64,000 bases of DNA, taken from NCBI GenBank assembly GCA_017472145.1, contig JAFUQX010000021.1, forward strand, positions 1 through 64,000, read 5' to 3'. Position numbers and translations under genes: made by a program. The notes beneath the pieces were generated by a model. The model was given only the letters and a program-made list of their open reading frames with translations. It ran no database searches and was not told the DNA's origin. Origin of the DNA: Ruminococcus sp. (GTDB lineage: Bacteria > Bacillota > Clostridia > Oscillospirales > Ruminococcaceae). The stretch's first letter is position 1. Each line of letters starts with the position of its first letter. Positions 42,979 to 50,141 of this stretch are shown piece after piece.

Positions 42979-43551
42979 ATGACAAAAAATATTATGATTG
43001 TAGGTGTTGGCGGACAGGGAACCCTGCTGGCCAGCCGAATCCTTGGAAATGCGGTCATTGGCGCAGGTCTGGATGTAAAGGTATCCGAGGTGCACGGCAT
43101 GAGCCAGCGCGGCGGCAGCGTTGTGACCTATGTGAAATACGGCGAAAAGGTACAGTCTCCCATTGTAGACAAGGGCTGTGCAGATATCATTCTGGCATTT
43201 GAGCAGCTGGAGGCTTACCGGGCCCTTCCGTATCTGAAGGAAGACGGCCGCATGATCGTAAACAATCAGAAGATCAATCCCATGCCGGTCATTACCGGTG
43301 CGGCTGAATATCCGGAGGGTATCTGTGAAAAGCTGGCTGAGGCGTGTGATCTGACGGTGGTGGATGCAGCAGCTCTGGCGGCTGAGGCCGGCAGCATCAA
43401 GGCCGTGAATGTAGTGCTCATTGGTGTAATGGCCACCTCTACGGACATTCCCTATGAGGATTGGATCGCTACGATCCGCAGCACCGTTCCGCCGAAGTTT
43501 GTGGAGATGAACGTGAAGGCCTTTGATCTGGGTTATCATCTGAAGGGGTAA
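42979..43551 (+). CDS. iorB: indolepyruvate:ferredoxin oxidoreductase beta subunit
   Basis: A 190-residue gamma-domain subunit that completes the IorAB dimer and helps bind CoA. GVGGQGTLLASRILGNAVI and VSEVHGMSQRGGSVVTYVKY are the family signatures; AFEQLEAYRALPYL follows. The ATG at 42979 has AGGAGG 8 nt upstream, inside the end of iorA. A strong hairpin terminator follows the gene. Confidence 0.95.
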   Translation: MTKNIMIVGVGGQGTLLASRILGNAVIGAGLDVKVSEVHGMSQRGGSVVTYVKYGEKVQSPIVDKGCADIILAFEQLEAYRALPYLKEDGRMIVNNQKINPMPVITGAAEYPEGICEKLAEACDLTVVDAAALAAEAGSIKAVNVVLIGVMATSTDIPYEDWIATIRSTVPPKFVEMNVKAFDLGYHLKG

Positions 43552-43574
43552 TCTGGCTGTATTGATCTGGAAAT

Positions 43575-43617
43575 ATCCGCCCCGGCCGTTTATAAATCGC
43601 TTGGGGCGGATTTGTTT
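43575..43617 (+). terminator. terminator of the acyl-CoA ligase-iorAB operon
   Basis: ATCCGCCCC pairs with GGGGCGGAT across an 18-20 nt loop, followed by TTGTTT. Confidence 0.75.
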
Positions 43618-43641
43618 GATTACTGAAAAAATGGCTATACT
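43612..43641 (+). promoter_or_regulatory. candidate promoter of the NusG-II / Gx transporter pair
   Basis: TTGTTT, 18-nt spacer, TATACT. The weak -35 shares bases with the preceding terminator's T-run. Confidence 0.4.
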
Positions 43642-43676
43642 ATACGGAGATTGAGAAAATGTGAGGTGCAGGAAAG

Positions 43677-44054
43677 ATGGGAAAGAAGCTTTTGATACCG
43701 GCTGGAATCGCCGTAGCAGCAGCGGCCGGATGTGCAGCAGCCATTGCGCTGTGGAAGATGGCTCCGGAGGGTGAGGTGGCCTGTGTGTATCAGGATGGCA
43801 AGGAGATCGCCCGGATCCCTCTGGATGGTTCGGCGGACGGTCAGACTGTAGTCGTGCAGGGCGAAAACGGCGCGGAAAATATCGTTGAGGTCAGCGGAAA
43901 GAGAGTCTTTATGCAATCGGCCTCCTGTCCGGATCAGCTGTGCGTGAAGGCCGGCTGGAAGGATCGTCCCGGTTCGCCCATCGTATGCCTGCCCAATAAG
44001 GTTGTCGTTACAGTTGAGGGAGAAAAGCATGGCACAGACGCTGAAGTCAACTAA
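43677..44054 (+). CDS. NusG domain II-containing exported protein
   Basis: A 125-residue protein with an N-terminal signal anchor (KKLLIPAGIAVAAAAGCAAAI) and a small beta domain related to NusG domain II. It has GKEIARIPLDG and the conserved pair of cysteines in QSASCPDQLCVKAGW with IVCLPNKVVVTVEG. Such proteins are usually encoded next to a Gx-type membrane protein in clostridia, as here, where the next gene starts inside this one (26-nt overlap). Function is unproven; a role in redox or prenyl-lipid handling at the membrane has been guessed from context only. Confidence 0.85.
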   Translation: MGKKLLIPAGIAVAAAAGCAAAIALWKMAPEGEVACVYQDGKEIARIPLDGSADGQTVVVQGENGAENIVEVSGKRVFMQSASCPDQLCVKAGWKDRPGSPIVCLPNKVVVTVEGEKHGTDAEVN

Positions 44055-44562
44055 GCATCTGGTGCGGCTGGCCTTGTATACTGCCATTGCACTGACGATC
44101 TTCATTCTGGAAGCCCAGCTGCCGCCGCTCCTTCCCGCAGTTCCGGGAATAAAGCTGGGTCTTTCCAATATCGTGACCTTATTTCTGCTGACCTGTGAGA
44201 CAAAACGGGATGCCGTTCTTGTGCTTCTGGCCCGTATACTGCTGGGCTGTTTTTTTACCGGACAGATGATGACGCTGATCTATTCTCTGGCCGGAGGACT
44301 GCTGAGCTTTGGGATGATGGCTTTGTGCAGCTGGATTTTCAGGAAGGAAGTGCTCTGGTTTACGGGAATGGCCGGGGGTGTTTTTCATAATCTCGGGCAA
44401 ATTGTCGCTGCTGCGGTTCTCATGCAGACATGGGCGGTGCTTTATTATCTCCCTGTTCTGGTGCTGTGCGGTATGGCGGCGGGTTTGTTCAGTGGCTTTT
44501 CCGCCCTGTTTTTTTCAAAGCGGTATCAGGCGCTCCGGACGGGCCGGCAAAAAAAGACTTGA
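44029..44562 (+). CDS. Gx transporter family protein (heptaprenyl diphosphate synthase component I-like)
   Basis: A 177-residue membrane protein with about five spans and the family motif PAVPGIKLGLSNIVTLFLL; also ARILLGCFFTGQMMTLIYSL and GGVFHNLGQIVAAAVLM. The family was named from the Hpre_diP_synt_I Pfam entry, but members look like small ECF-type substrate-binding membrane proteins. The ATG at 44029 lies within the NusG-II gene after GAGGGAG, so the pair is translationally coupled. Substrate unknown. Confidence 0.85.
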   Translation: MAQTLKSTKHLVRLALYTAIALTIFILEAQLPPLLPAVPGIKLGLSNIVTLFLLTCETKRDAVLVLLARILLGCFFTGQMMTLIYSLAGGLLSFGMMALCSWIFRKEVLWFTGMAGGVFHNLGQIVAAAVLMQTWAVLYYLPVLVLCGMAAGLFSGFSALFFSKRYQALRTGRQKKT

Positions 44563-44587
44563 CTTTTTTGGCTATATCAGGTATAAT
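44559..44587 (+). promoter_or_regulatory. promoter of tRNA-Gln
   Basis: TTGACT, 17-nt spacer, TATAAT, 31 nt before the tRNA. Confidence 0.8.
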
Positions 44588-44618
44588 AAATTGTGTTGCT
44601 GTGCAATGTGATTCATAT

Positions 44619-44693
44619 TGGGGTATAGCCAAGCGGTAAGGCAACGGACTTTGACTCCGTCATTCGCTGGTTCAAATCCAGCTACTCCAACCA
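44619..44693 (+). tRNA. tRNA-Gln (anticodon TTG)
   Basis: The acceptor stem TGGGGTA pairs with TACTCCA (one G-T). D-arm AGCCAAGCGGTAAGGC, anticodon loop ACTTTGACT with anticodon TTG, T-arm GCTGGTTCAAATCCAGC. The discriminator A and CCA (44691-44693) are encoded. Single-gene unit with its own promoter and terminator; no integrase is nearby. Confidence 0.95.
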
Positions 44694-44695
44694 TA

Positions 44696-44730
44696 GCCCC
44701 CCCTGATACAGGTTCAGGGGGCATTTTATT
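44696..44730 (+). terminator. terminator of tRNA-Gln
   Basis: GCCCCCCTGA pairs with TCAGGGGGC, then ATTTTATTTTG. Confidence 0.75.
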
Positions 44731-44747
44731 TTGTCCGAAATCAAATT

Positions 44748-44785
44748 AAAGAGCTGCTGCAAGGTGGGATTTGCAGCAGCTCTTT
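44748..44785. terminator. terminator of pepF (hairpin on both strands)
   Basis: Perfect 14-bp stem AAAGAGCTGCTGCA / TGCAGCAGCTCTTT. On the minus strand CTTTAATTTGATTT follows, serving pepF. From 44786 to the pepF stop nothing else is visible. Confidence 0.75.
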
Positions 44786-44899
44786 GTGTCGGGCGCATCC
44801 ATTGGCGCCTGTTGGTATTGGGCAACAATGCGAATAGAACAGAAAGGTGTTCTGGCTTCAATATGCAGCACTAAAACCATAGGCCGCAAATTGCTGCTT

Positions 44900-46696
44900 T
44901 TACAAAAGCCCCTCCAGCTCCTCGATCAGCTCGCCGAACAGATCGAGTGCATCCTGCACGGGCTGGGGAGAGGTCATATCCACACCGGCGATCTTCAGCA
45001 GCTCAATGGGCGAAGCAGAGCTTCCGCCGCTGAGAAAACGGATGTAATCCGCAACGGCCGGTGCACCCTCCTTGAGAATGCGGTTGGACAGTGCAATGGC
45101 CGCTGAGAATCCCGTGGCATACTGATACACATAGAATTCACTGTAAAAATGCGGGATCCGCATCCACTCCAGCGCAATTTCCTCATCGATCACCATATCC
45201 TCTCCGAAATACTTCGCATTCAGCTCCCGGTAGATCTCACATAAACGATCCGGTGTCAGAGCCTCACCCTGCGCATATAAGCTGTGGGCTGTTTTTTCAA
45301 ATTCGGCAAACATGGTCTGACGATACAGCGTACCCTTGAATTGATCAAGGAAATGATTGATGAGATAGGCCCGCTCCTGCCGATCCTTGCTCTGGGACAG
45401 CATATACCGCATCAACAGGGCCTCGTTGCAGGTGGAGGCCACCTCTGCTACGAAAATCCGGTAGCCTGCATAGGTGTAGGGCTGTGCTTCATTGGAGTAC
45501 ATGGAATGGAGTGCATGACCCATCTCATGCACCAGCGTAAACACATCGTTCAGGTGTCCCTGATAATTCAGCAGCACATAAGGATGTGTTCCGTATGCTC
45601 CCCAGGAATAAGCGCCGCTGCACTTTCCGATGTTTTCATATACATCGATCCAGCGGTTTGAAAAGCCCTCCTCCAGACGGCGCAGGTAATCCTCGCCCAT
45701 GACAGCCAGGGCCTTCCGGGCCAGCTCCTTTGCCTCCTCAAAGGAGAATTCTCTCTGATAATCCGGTACAAGAGGTGCATAATTATCATACAGATGATGC
45801 TCCTCCAGTCCCAGCACCTTCTTCCGCAGAGAAACATATCTGTGCATCTTCGGGAGATTGGCGTTCACCGTTTCGATGAGCTGGTCATATACCTCCAGAG
45901 GAATTTCATTGGCGGTCAGACACTGCTCCAGGGTGGAATCGTATCTGCGGACCTCAGAGTAAAAACGGGCCTTTTTGATATTCGCTGTATAGGCCGTTCC
46001 GATAGTGTTTTTGAACTGTCCGTATGCAGCATACAGTTTCTGGAAGGCTTCCTTTCGGACATTCCGATCCGGTGACTCCATAAAGCCCACATACCGCTCA
46101 ATGGTCAGTTCCTTTTTCTGCCCGTCTGCATCGGTAATTTCCCCGAATTTCAGGTCGGCATCATTGAGCATGCTGAAAATATCGTCCGCCGCCGAGGACA
46201 TTTCCAGAGATCTGGCAAGAATCGCCTCTTCAGAGGCAGACAGGGTATGCGCCTTCCGGCGGAGGATCCTCTCCAGAAGCAGACGATATTGTCGGAGGGA
46301 TGCATCCTCCGTGTAGGAACGCAGCTGCTCCTCCGGCAGCGACAAAAGCTCCGACTCGAAAAAGGATTCTGCCGCAGAGAGCTGGGCGGCCAGGGTCTGC
46401 ATCTGGGCCGTATAGCCCTGATAGAGGGTCACATTCATATCCTCATGCAGATGCATATTCGCATATACATATAGCGTGTCGAACCTCTGCTCGGCCTTCT
46501 CTGTAAGCTGAATGAATTCCAGGAGTACCGCCGCTCCCTCGGCAAGCCGTCCCTGATAGGATGAGATTTCCGGAAGCAGCTCCTGCACCTCCTGACGCTG
46601 CTGCTCAAAAACAGCGTCTGATTCGCACAGATCCTGAAGATTCCACGTATTTTCCGGCTGCACATCGCAGCGCTTTACAGGCTGTTGATCGTTCAT
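44900..46696 (-). CDS. pepF: oligoendopeptidase F (M3 family)
   Basis: A 598-residue cytoplasmic zinc metallopeptidase that cleaves peptides of roughly 7-17 residues. The active site is LVHEMGHALHSMYSNEAQPY with H390 and H394 as zinc ligands and E391 as catalytic base; the third ligand is the Glu in VAEVASTCNEALL. The N-terminal helical region (NTWNLQDLCESDAVFEQQRQ) is typical. SPIELLKIAGVDMTSPQPVQ ends the catalytic domain. Length is normal. GGAGG precedes the ATG. Transcribed divergently from the iron-regulated DUF2325 gene. Confidence 0.96.
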   Translation of the reverse strand: MNDQQPVKRCDVQPENTWNLQDLCESDAVFEQQRQEVQELLPEISSYQGRLAEGAAVLLEFIQLTEKAEQRFDTLYVYANMHLHEDMNVTLYQGYTAQMQTLAAQLSAAESFFESELLSLPEEQLRSYTEDASLRQYRLLLERILRRKAHTLSASEEAILARSLEMSSAADDIFSMLNDADLKFGEITDADGQKKELTIERYVGFMESPDRNVRKEAFQKLYAAYGQFKNTIGTAYTANIKKARFYSEVRRYDSTLEQCLTANEIPLEVYDQLIETVNANLPKMHRYVSLRKKVLGLEEHHLYDNYAPLVPDYQREFSFEEAKELARKALAVMGEDYLRRLEEGFSNRWIDVYENIGKCSGAYSWGAYGTHPYVLLNYQGHLNDVFTLVHEMGHALHSMYSNEAQPYTYAGYRIFVAEVASTCNEALLMRYMLSQSKDRQERAYLINHFLDQFKGTLYRQTMFAEFEKTAHSLYAQGEALTPDRLCEIYRELNAKYFGEDMVIDEEIALEWMRIPHFYSEFYVYQYATGFSAAIALSNRILKEGAPAVADYIRFLSGGSSASPIELLKIAGVDMTSPQPVQDALDLFGELIEELEGLL

Positions 46697-46725
46697 TCTG
46701 ATACCTCCCTTATTGTATTGACTGT

Positions 46726-46754
46726 ATTATACCACATTTTCCCGGCGGATACAA
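46726..46754 (-). promoter_or_regulatory. promoter of pepF
   Basis: TTGTAT, 17-nt spacer, TATAAT on the minus strand. Confidence 0.7.
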
Positions 46755-46787
46755 TCGGAAAAGAGGATATTTTTTCTCCGCACCCCC

Positions 46788-46816
46788 TTGACAACAGGAA
46801 AAAGATATGGTATTCT
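46788..46816 (+). promoter_or_regulatory. promoter of the DUF2325 gene
   Basis: TTGACA, 17-nt spacer, TATTCT. Confidence 0.7.
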
Positions 46817-46823
46817 GTATATG

Positions 46824-46839
46824 GTTAGATTAGACTAAC
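46824..46839. promoter_or_regulatory. iron-box-like operator 1 (GTTAG-N6-CTAAC)
   Basis: GTTAG-ATTAGA-CTAAC just after the DUF2325 -10. Same inverted half-sites and spacing as 47285-47300 and 47634-47649. It resembles DtxR/IdeR-type boxes (TTAGGTTAG-CTAACCTAA core), so an iron-responsive repressor is likely. Confidence 0.7.
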
Positions 46840-46888
46840 TCAAGAGATGAAATAAATCAGCTGGAATATAGAAAGAGAGGAAAAGAGC

Positions 46889-47176
46889 ATGAGTGTGGTG
46901 ATTATCGGCGGGAATGAGCGCATGTCCGGGAAGTACGAGGAGATTTGCAGGGAGCATGGATGCAGCGCCAAGGTGCTGGCCAAGACTACCGGCCCGATTG
47001 AGAAAAAGATCGGTTCACCGGATCTGATGATCCTGTTTACCAGTACCGTTTCCCATAAGATGGTGCAGGGTGCGATGAAGGCCGCCAAGCGCAACAATGT
47101 GCCGGTGGCTCGTGTAACCAGCAGCAGTGTATCTGCATTGCAGGCGTTTTTGAGGGAACGTGCAGCGGCTGTATAA
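46889..47176 (+). CDS. DUF2325 family protein
   Basis: A 95-residue cytoplasmic protein: VVIIGGNERMSGKYEEICRE, then KVLAKTTGPIEKKIGSPDLM, FTSTVSHKMVQGAMKAAKRN and VPVARVTSSSVSALQAFL. These are the hallmarks of DUF2325, a small Rossmann-like domain often near iron or metal-stress genes. Function unknown. An operator identical in layout to those of feoA and feoB lies in its leader, which ties it to iron control. GAGAGGAAAAGAGC precedes the ATG. Confidence 0.85.
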   Translation: MSVVIIGGNERMSGKYEEICREHGCSAKVLAKTTGPIEKKIGSPDLMILFTSTVSHKMVQGAMKAAKRNNVPVARVTSSSVSALQAFLRERAAAV

Positions 47177-47243
47177 AAAATAGCTAAAATCAGTGGTCGA
47201 TTTTGTAGAAATGTGCCGAATTTGGAAAAGTGACTGGTAAGTC

Positions 47244-47272
47244 TTGACAAACTATACAGGCTGTGCTATAAT
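47244..47272 (+). promoter_or_regulatory. promoter of feoA
   Basis: TTGACA, 17-nt spacer, TATAAT, with an operator 12 nt downstream. Confidence 0.85.
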
Positions 47273-47284
47273 ACAATTGATAAG

Positions 47285-47300
47285 GTTAGGTGGTTCTAAC
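47285..47300. promoter_or_regulatory. iron-box-like operator 2 (GTTAG-N6-CTAAC)
   Basis: GTTAG-GTGGTT-CTAAC in the feoA leader, placed to block transcription initiation or early elongation. Confidence 0.75.
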
Positions 47301-47373
47301 TTTCTTTAAAAAGCAGTTGGTTAGCAGACGCTGACGAGAGCTGAGTACAGGCCAAGGCAGATTGGAGAAGCTT

Positions 47374-47586
47374 ATGAATTTATGTGCTGCGGAGGAAGGA
47401 AAAGAATATATCATCAAGGCGATCGAAACAGATGATGAGGAGCTTGATGCATTCTTGTTTTCCCTGGGATGCTACAGCGGCGAGCCGATAACTGTGGTTT
47501 CGCACAAAAAAAACAGCTGCATGGTGTCCATTAAAGATGGCCGATACAGCATTGACAAGGAGCTTGCAGCAGCTATTGTTATTTGA
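47374..47586 (+). CDS. feoA: ferrous iron transport protein A
   Basis: A 70-residue SH3-like cytosolic protein that supports FeoB. EYIIKAIETDDEELDAFLFS and LGCYSGEPITVVSHKKNSCM, then VSIKDGRYSIDKELAAAIVI, give the FeoA pattern. The ATG at 47374 follows GGAG by 7 nt; the in-frame TTG at 47362 precedes that site. Between feoA and feoB lie an AT-rich hairpin and a third iron box. Confidence 0.9.
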   Translation: MNLCAAEEGKEYIIKAIETDDEELDAFLFSLGCYSGEPITVVSHKKNSCMVSIKDGRYSIDKELAAAIVI

Positions 47587-47593
47587 TGTCCGG

Positions 47594-47626
47594 CTAAAAA
47601 AAATAATCTTCGGATTATTTTTTTAG
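47594..47626 (+). terminator. AT-rich hairpin between feoA and feoB
   Basis: CTAAAAAAAATAATC, loop TTCG, GATTATTTTTTTAG. The 3' arm supplies the U-run; likely partial terminator or mRNA processing/stability element setting the feoA:feoB ratio. Confidence 0.6.
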
Positions 47627-47633
47627 GACTGAA

Positions 47634-47649
47634 GTTAGCTACACCTAAC
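47634..47649. promoter_or_regulatory. iron-box-like operator 3 (GTTAG-N6-CTAAC)
   Basis: GTTAG-CTACAC-CTAAC directly before a TATACT (47651-47656), 65 nt upstream of feoB. It implies a separately regulated feoB promoter, although no good -35 is seen. Confidence 0.7.
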
Positions 47650-47713
47650 ATATACTGTTGTAATTGCAGCTGGGGCTGTAAAACAGAATGCATCATCAGA
47701 GGAGGTTATTAAA

Positions 47714-49741
47714 ATGAGAATTGCTTTAACAGGCAATCCCAACAGCGGCAAGACCACGATGTACAATGCGCTGACTGGACGGAACGAAAAGGTCGGTAAC
47801 TGGGCTGGTGTTACTGTTGAGAAGAAAGAGCACCCGATTAAAAAGAGCTACTATAACGGAAGCGAGGAGCTGATCGCAGTGGACCTGCCCGGCGCTTATT
47901 CCATGTCTCCGTTTACAAGTGAGGAAAGCATCACAAGCTCTTATGTGAAGAATGAAAATCCTGATGTGATCATCAACATCGTAGATGCTACCAATCTGAG
48001 CAGAAGTCTGTTCTTTACCACACAGCTTCTGGAGCTGGGCATTCCGGTCGTTGTTGCGCTGAACAAGGCTGACATCAACAAGAAGAAGGATACAAGAATC
48101 AACACAGCCGCTCTTTCCAAGAAGCTGGGCTGTCCTGTAATCGATACGATTTCCACTTCTGCTGATGGCTTGCGTGAGGTTGTAAAGGCGGCTGCAGAAC
48201 AGGTTGGCCGGTCTCAGACCGCTCCTTATGTTCAGGGCGCTATTGATCTGACTGATAAGAAGGTCGTTGAAGAAGCGGACAGAAAGCGCTTTGCCTTTGT
48301 AAATAAGATCGTATCCGATGTAGAAACCCGTAAGGTGCTCACAAAGGAAAAGAACATCAACGATAAGATCGACGCTGTACTTACAAACAAGTGGGCAGGC
48401 ATTCCGATTTTTGCGGTTGTTATGACGCTTGTGCTGATGATCTCTCAGTACTGGGTAGGCCCGTTCCTGGCTGATACACTGGTAGCATGGCTTGAGATCT
48501 TCCAGGGCTGGGTTGGCGGTCTGCTCGAAAATGCAAACCCGCTGCTCTATGCGCTGCTGGTCGATGGTGTGATCGGCGGTGTGATCGCTGTTGTAGGCTT
48601 CCTGCCGCTGGTTATGGTAATGTACTTCCTCATTGCACTGCTGGAGGACTGCGGCTATATGGCTCGTGTGTCTGTGGTGCTTGACCCGATCTTCAAGAAG
48701 GTGGGGCTGTCCGGTAAGCCTGTCATTCCCTTTGTAATTACGACCGGCTGTGCCATCCCAGGCGTCATGGCCTCCCGTACCATTCGCAATGAGCGTGAGC
48801 GCAGAGCCACTGCGATGCTGGCTCCGTTTATGCCGTGCGGTGCCAAGCTGCCTGTAATTGCACTTTTTGCAGGTGCTTTCTTTGGCGATGACTGGTGGGT
48901 AAGCCCGCTCATGTACTTCTCCGGTATTGTGCTGATCTTTGTCGGCGCACTGCTGGTAAACAAGATCGCTGGCTATAAGGCCAGAAAGTCCTTCTTTATC
49001 ATTGAGCTGCCGGAGTATAAGGCTCCCTCTCTGCTGAGAGCCTTCCAGACCATGTGCAGCAGAGGCTGGGCTTATATCGTAAAGGCTGCAACCATCATCC
49101 TGCTGTGCAACACGGCGGTTCAGATCATGCAGACCTTCGACTGGAGCTTCCAGGTTGCAGAGACCGCAGATTCTTCTATCCTGGCGTCTATTGCAAGCCC
49201 GTTTGCCTATCTGCTCATTCCGATCGTAGGTGTTCTGTCCTGGCAGATGGCCGCCGCAGCGGTTACCGGCTTTATCGCAAAGGAAAATGTTGTCGGCACA
49301 CTGGCTGTATGCTTTGTAGGCCTTGAAAACCTGATCGATACAGAGGAGCTGGCGCTCATGGAGGGCGCAGGTGCTGAGGTTGCATCTGTATTTGCGATCA
49401 CAAAGGCAGCTGCACTGGCATACCTTATGTTCAACCTGTTCACACCGCCCTGCTTTGCAGCGATCGGTGCGATGAACTCCGAAATGAAGAGTGCAAAGTG
49501 GCTCTGGGGCGGTATTGCTCTTCAGCTGAGCGTTGGCTATACAGTAGGCTATCTGGTATACCAGATCGGCACACTGATTACTACAGGCGCATTTGGTGCA
49601 GGCTTCCTGCCGGGTCTGATTGCAGTCGCTGCAATGGCTGCGATTGTGGTTTACCTGTGCATCCGCTCCAGCCGCAAGGTGAAGGAAGAATATGCATTGA
49701 ACGGAAAGAAGGCCGGCTCTGCTGTATCGGCCGGCAAGTGA
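47714..49741 (+). CDS. feoB: ferrous iron transporter B
   Basis: A 675-residue membrane GTPase importing Fe2+. N-terminal G domain: G1 GNPNSGKTT (7-15), switch I region VGNWAGVTVEKKE, G3 VDLPGAYSM and G4 NKAD. The helical GDI domain (about 165-225) precedes the membrane part with its two Gate motifs. These contain the conserved cysteines: LPLVMVMYFLIALLEDCGYM, ITTGCAIPGVMASR and MPCGAKLPVIALFAG, and later FNLFTPPCFAAIGAMNSEMK. GGAGG precedes the ATG. Followed 16 nt later by a small Cys-rich membrane protein. Confidence 0.97.
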   Translation: MRIALTGNPNSGKTTMYNALTGRNEKVGNWAGVTVEKKEHPIKKSYYNGSEELIAVDLPGAYSMSPFTSEESITSSYVKNENPDVIINIVDATNLSRSLFFTTQLLELGIPVVVALNKADINKKKDTRINTAALSKKLGCPVIDTISTSADGLREVVKAAAEQVGRSQTAPYVQGAIDLTDKKVVEEADRKRFAFVNKIVSDVETRKVLTKEKNINDKIDAVLTNKWAGIPIFAVVMTLVLMISQYWVGPFLADTLVAWLEIFQGWVGGLLENANPLLYALLVDGVIGGVIAVVGFLPLVMVMYFLIALLEDCGYMARVSVVLDPIFKKVGLSGKPVIPFVITTGCAIPGVMASRTIRNERERRATAMLAPFMPCGAKLPVIALFAGAFFGDDWWVSPLMYFSGIVLIFVGALLVNKIAGYKARKSFFIIELPEYKAPSLLRAFQTMCSRGWAYIVKAATIILLCNTAVQIMQTFDWSFQVAETADSSILASIASPFAYLLIPIVGVLSWQMAAAAVTGFIAKENVVGTLAVCFVGLENLIDTEELALMEGAGAEVASVFAITKAAALAYLMFNLFTPPCFAAIGAMNSEMKSAKWLWGGIALQLSVGYTVGYLVYQIGTLITTGAFGAGFLPGLIAVAAMAAIVVYLCIRSSRKVKEEYALNGKKAGSAVSAGK

Positions 49742-49757
49742 TCTTTGGGAGATTCCT

Positions 49758-49937
49758 ATGGAAAATATTATTATTATTGTAATATTGATCGCAATTATAG
49801 GCCTTGCTGCTTTTTATGTGTACAAAGCAAAGAAAAGCGGTAAGAAGTGCATCGGCTGTCCCGACGGCTGCTCGTGCAGTGCGAAAAAAGGCGAGGCCTC
49901 CTGCTCATGCGGCTGCAAGTCCGGTGATGAGGAATAG
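49758..49937 (+). CDS. FeoB-associated Cys-rich membrane protein
   Basis: A 59-residue protein: MENIIIIVILIAIIGLAAFY forms one membrane span, followed by a basic turn (KAKKSGKK) and a Cys-rich tail CIGCPDGCSCSAKKG then SCSCGCKSG. It matches the FeoB_associated family (PF12669 type) that accompanies feoB in Firmicutes and may bind iron or an Fe-S cluster at the cytosolic face. GGGAG precedes the ATG. A strong terminator follows. Confidence 0.88.
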   Translation: MENIIIIVILIAIIGLAAFYVYKAKKSGKKCIGCPDGCSCSAKKGEASCSCGCKSGDEE

Positions 49938-50001
49938 TACGCCCTTGGAAGAGCACAGTATCGACGGATGCTATTGTCCGCAATAAATTATACTTTCCGC
50001 A

Positions 50002-50033
50002 AAAAGAGTGCAGTGAAAAGCTGCGCTCTTTTT
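50002..50033 (+). terminator. terminator of the feo operon
   Basis: AAAAGAGTGCAG pairs with CTGCGCTCTTTT, followed by TTTG. Confidence 0.85.
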
Positions 50034-50057
50034 GTATGTTTTTTCTGGCAAAACTAC

Positions 50058-50086
50058 TTGACATTTGTGACAGAATGTTTTACAAT
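50058..50086 (+). promoter_or_regulatory. promoter of the GH9-CBM3c gene
   Basis: TTGACA, 17-nt spacer, TACAAT. The -35 region TTGACATTTGTGACAGAAT resembles that of the GH10 gene (TTGACATTTGCGGCGGAAT), which suggests shared control. Confidence 0.72.
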
Positions 50087-50141
50087 TGTTGTGGGAAAAA
50101 TAGTGAAAAGTGGAACATCAAAAGAAAAGAGGAGCATTATG

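Noticed and set aside
44619..44693. tRNA-Gln as an attachment site of an integrated element
   Set aside because: No integrase nearby and no repeated 3' tRNA segment elsewhere in the window.
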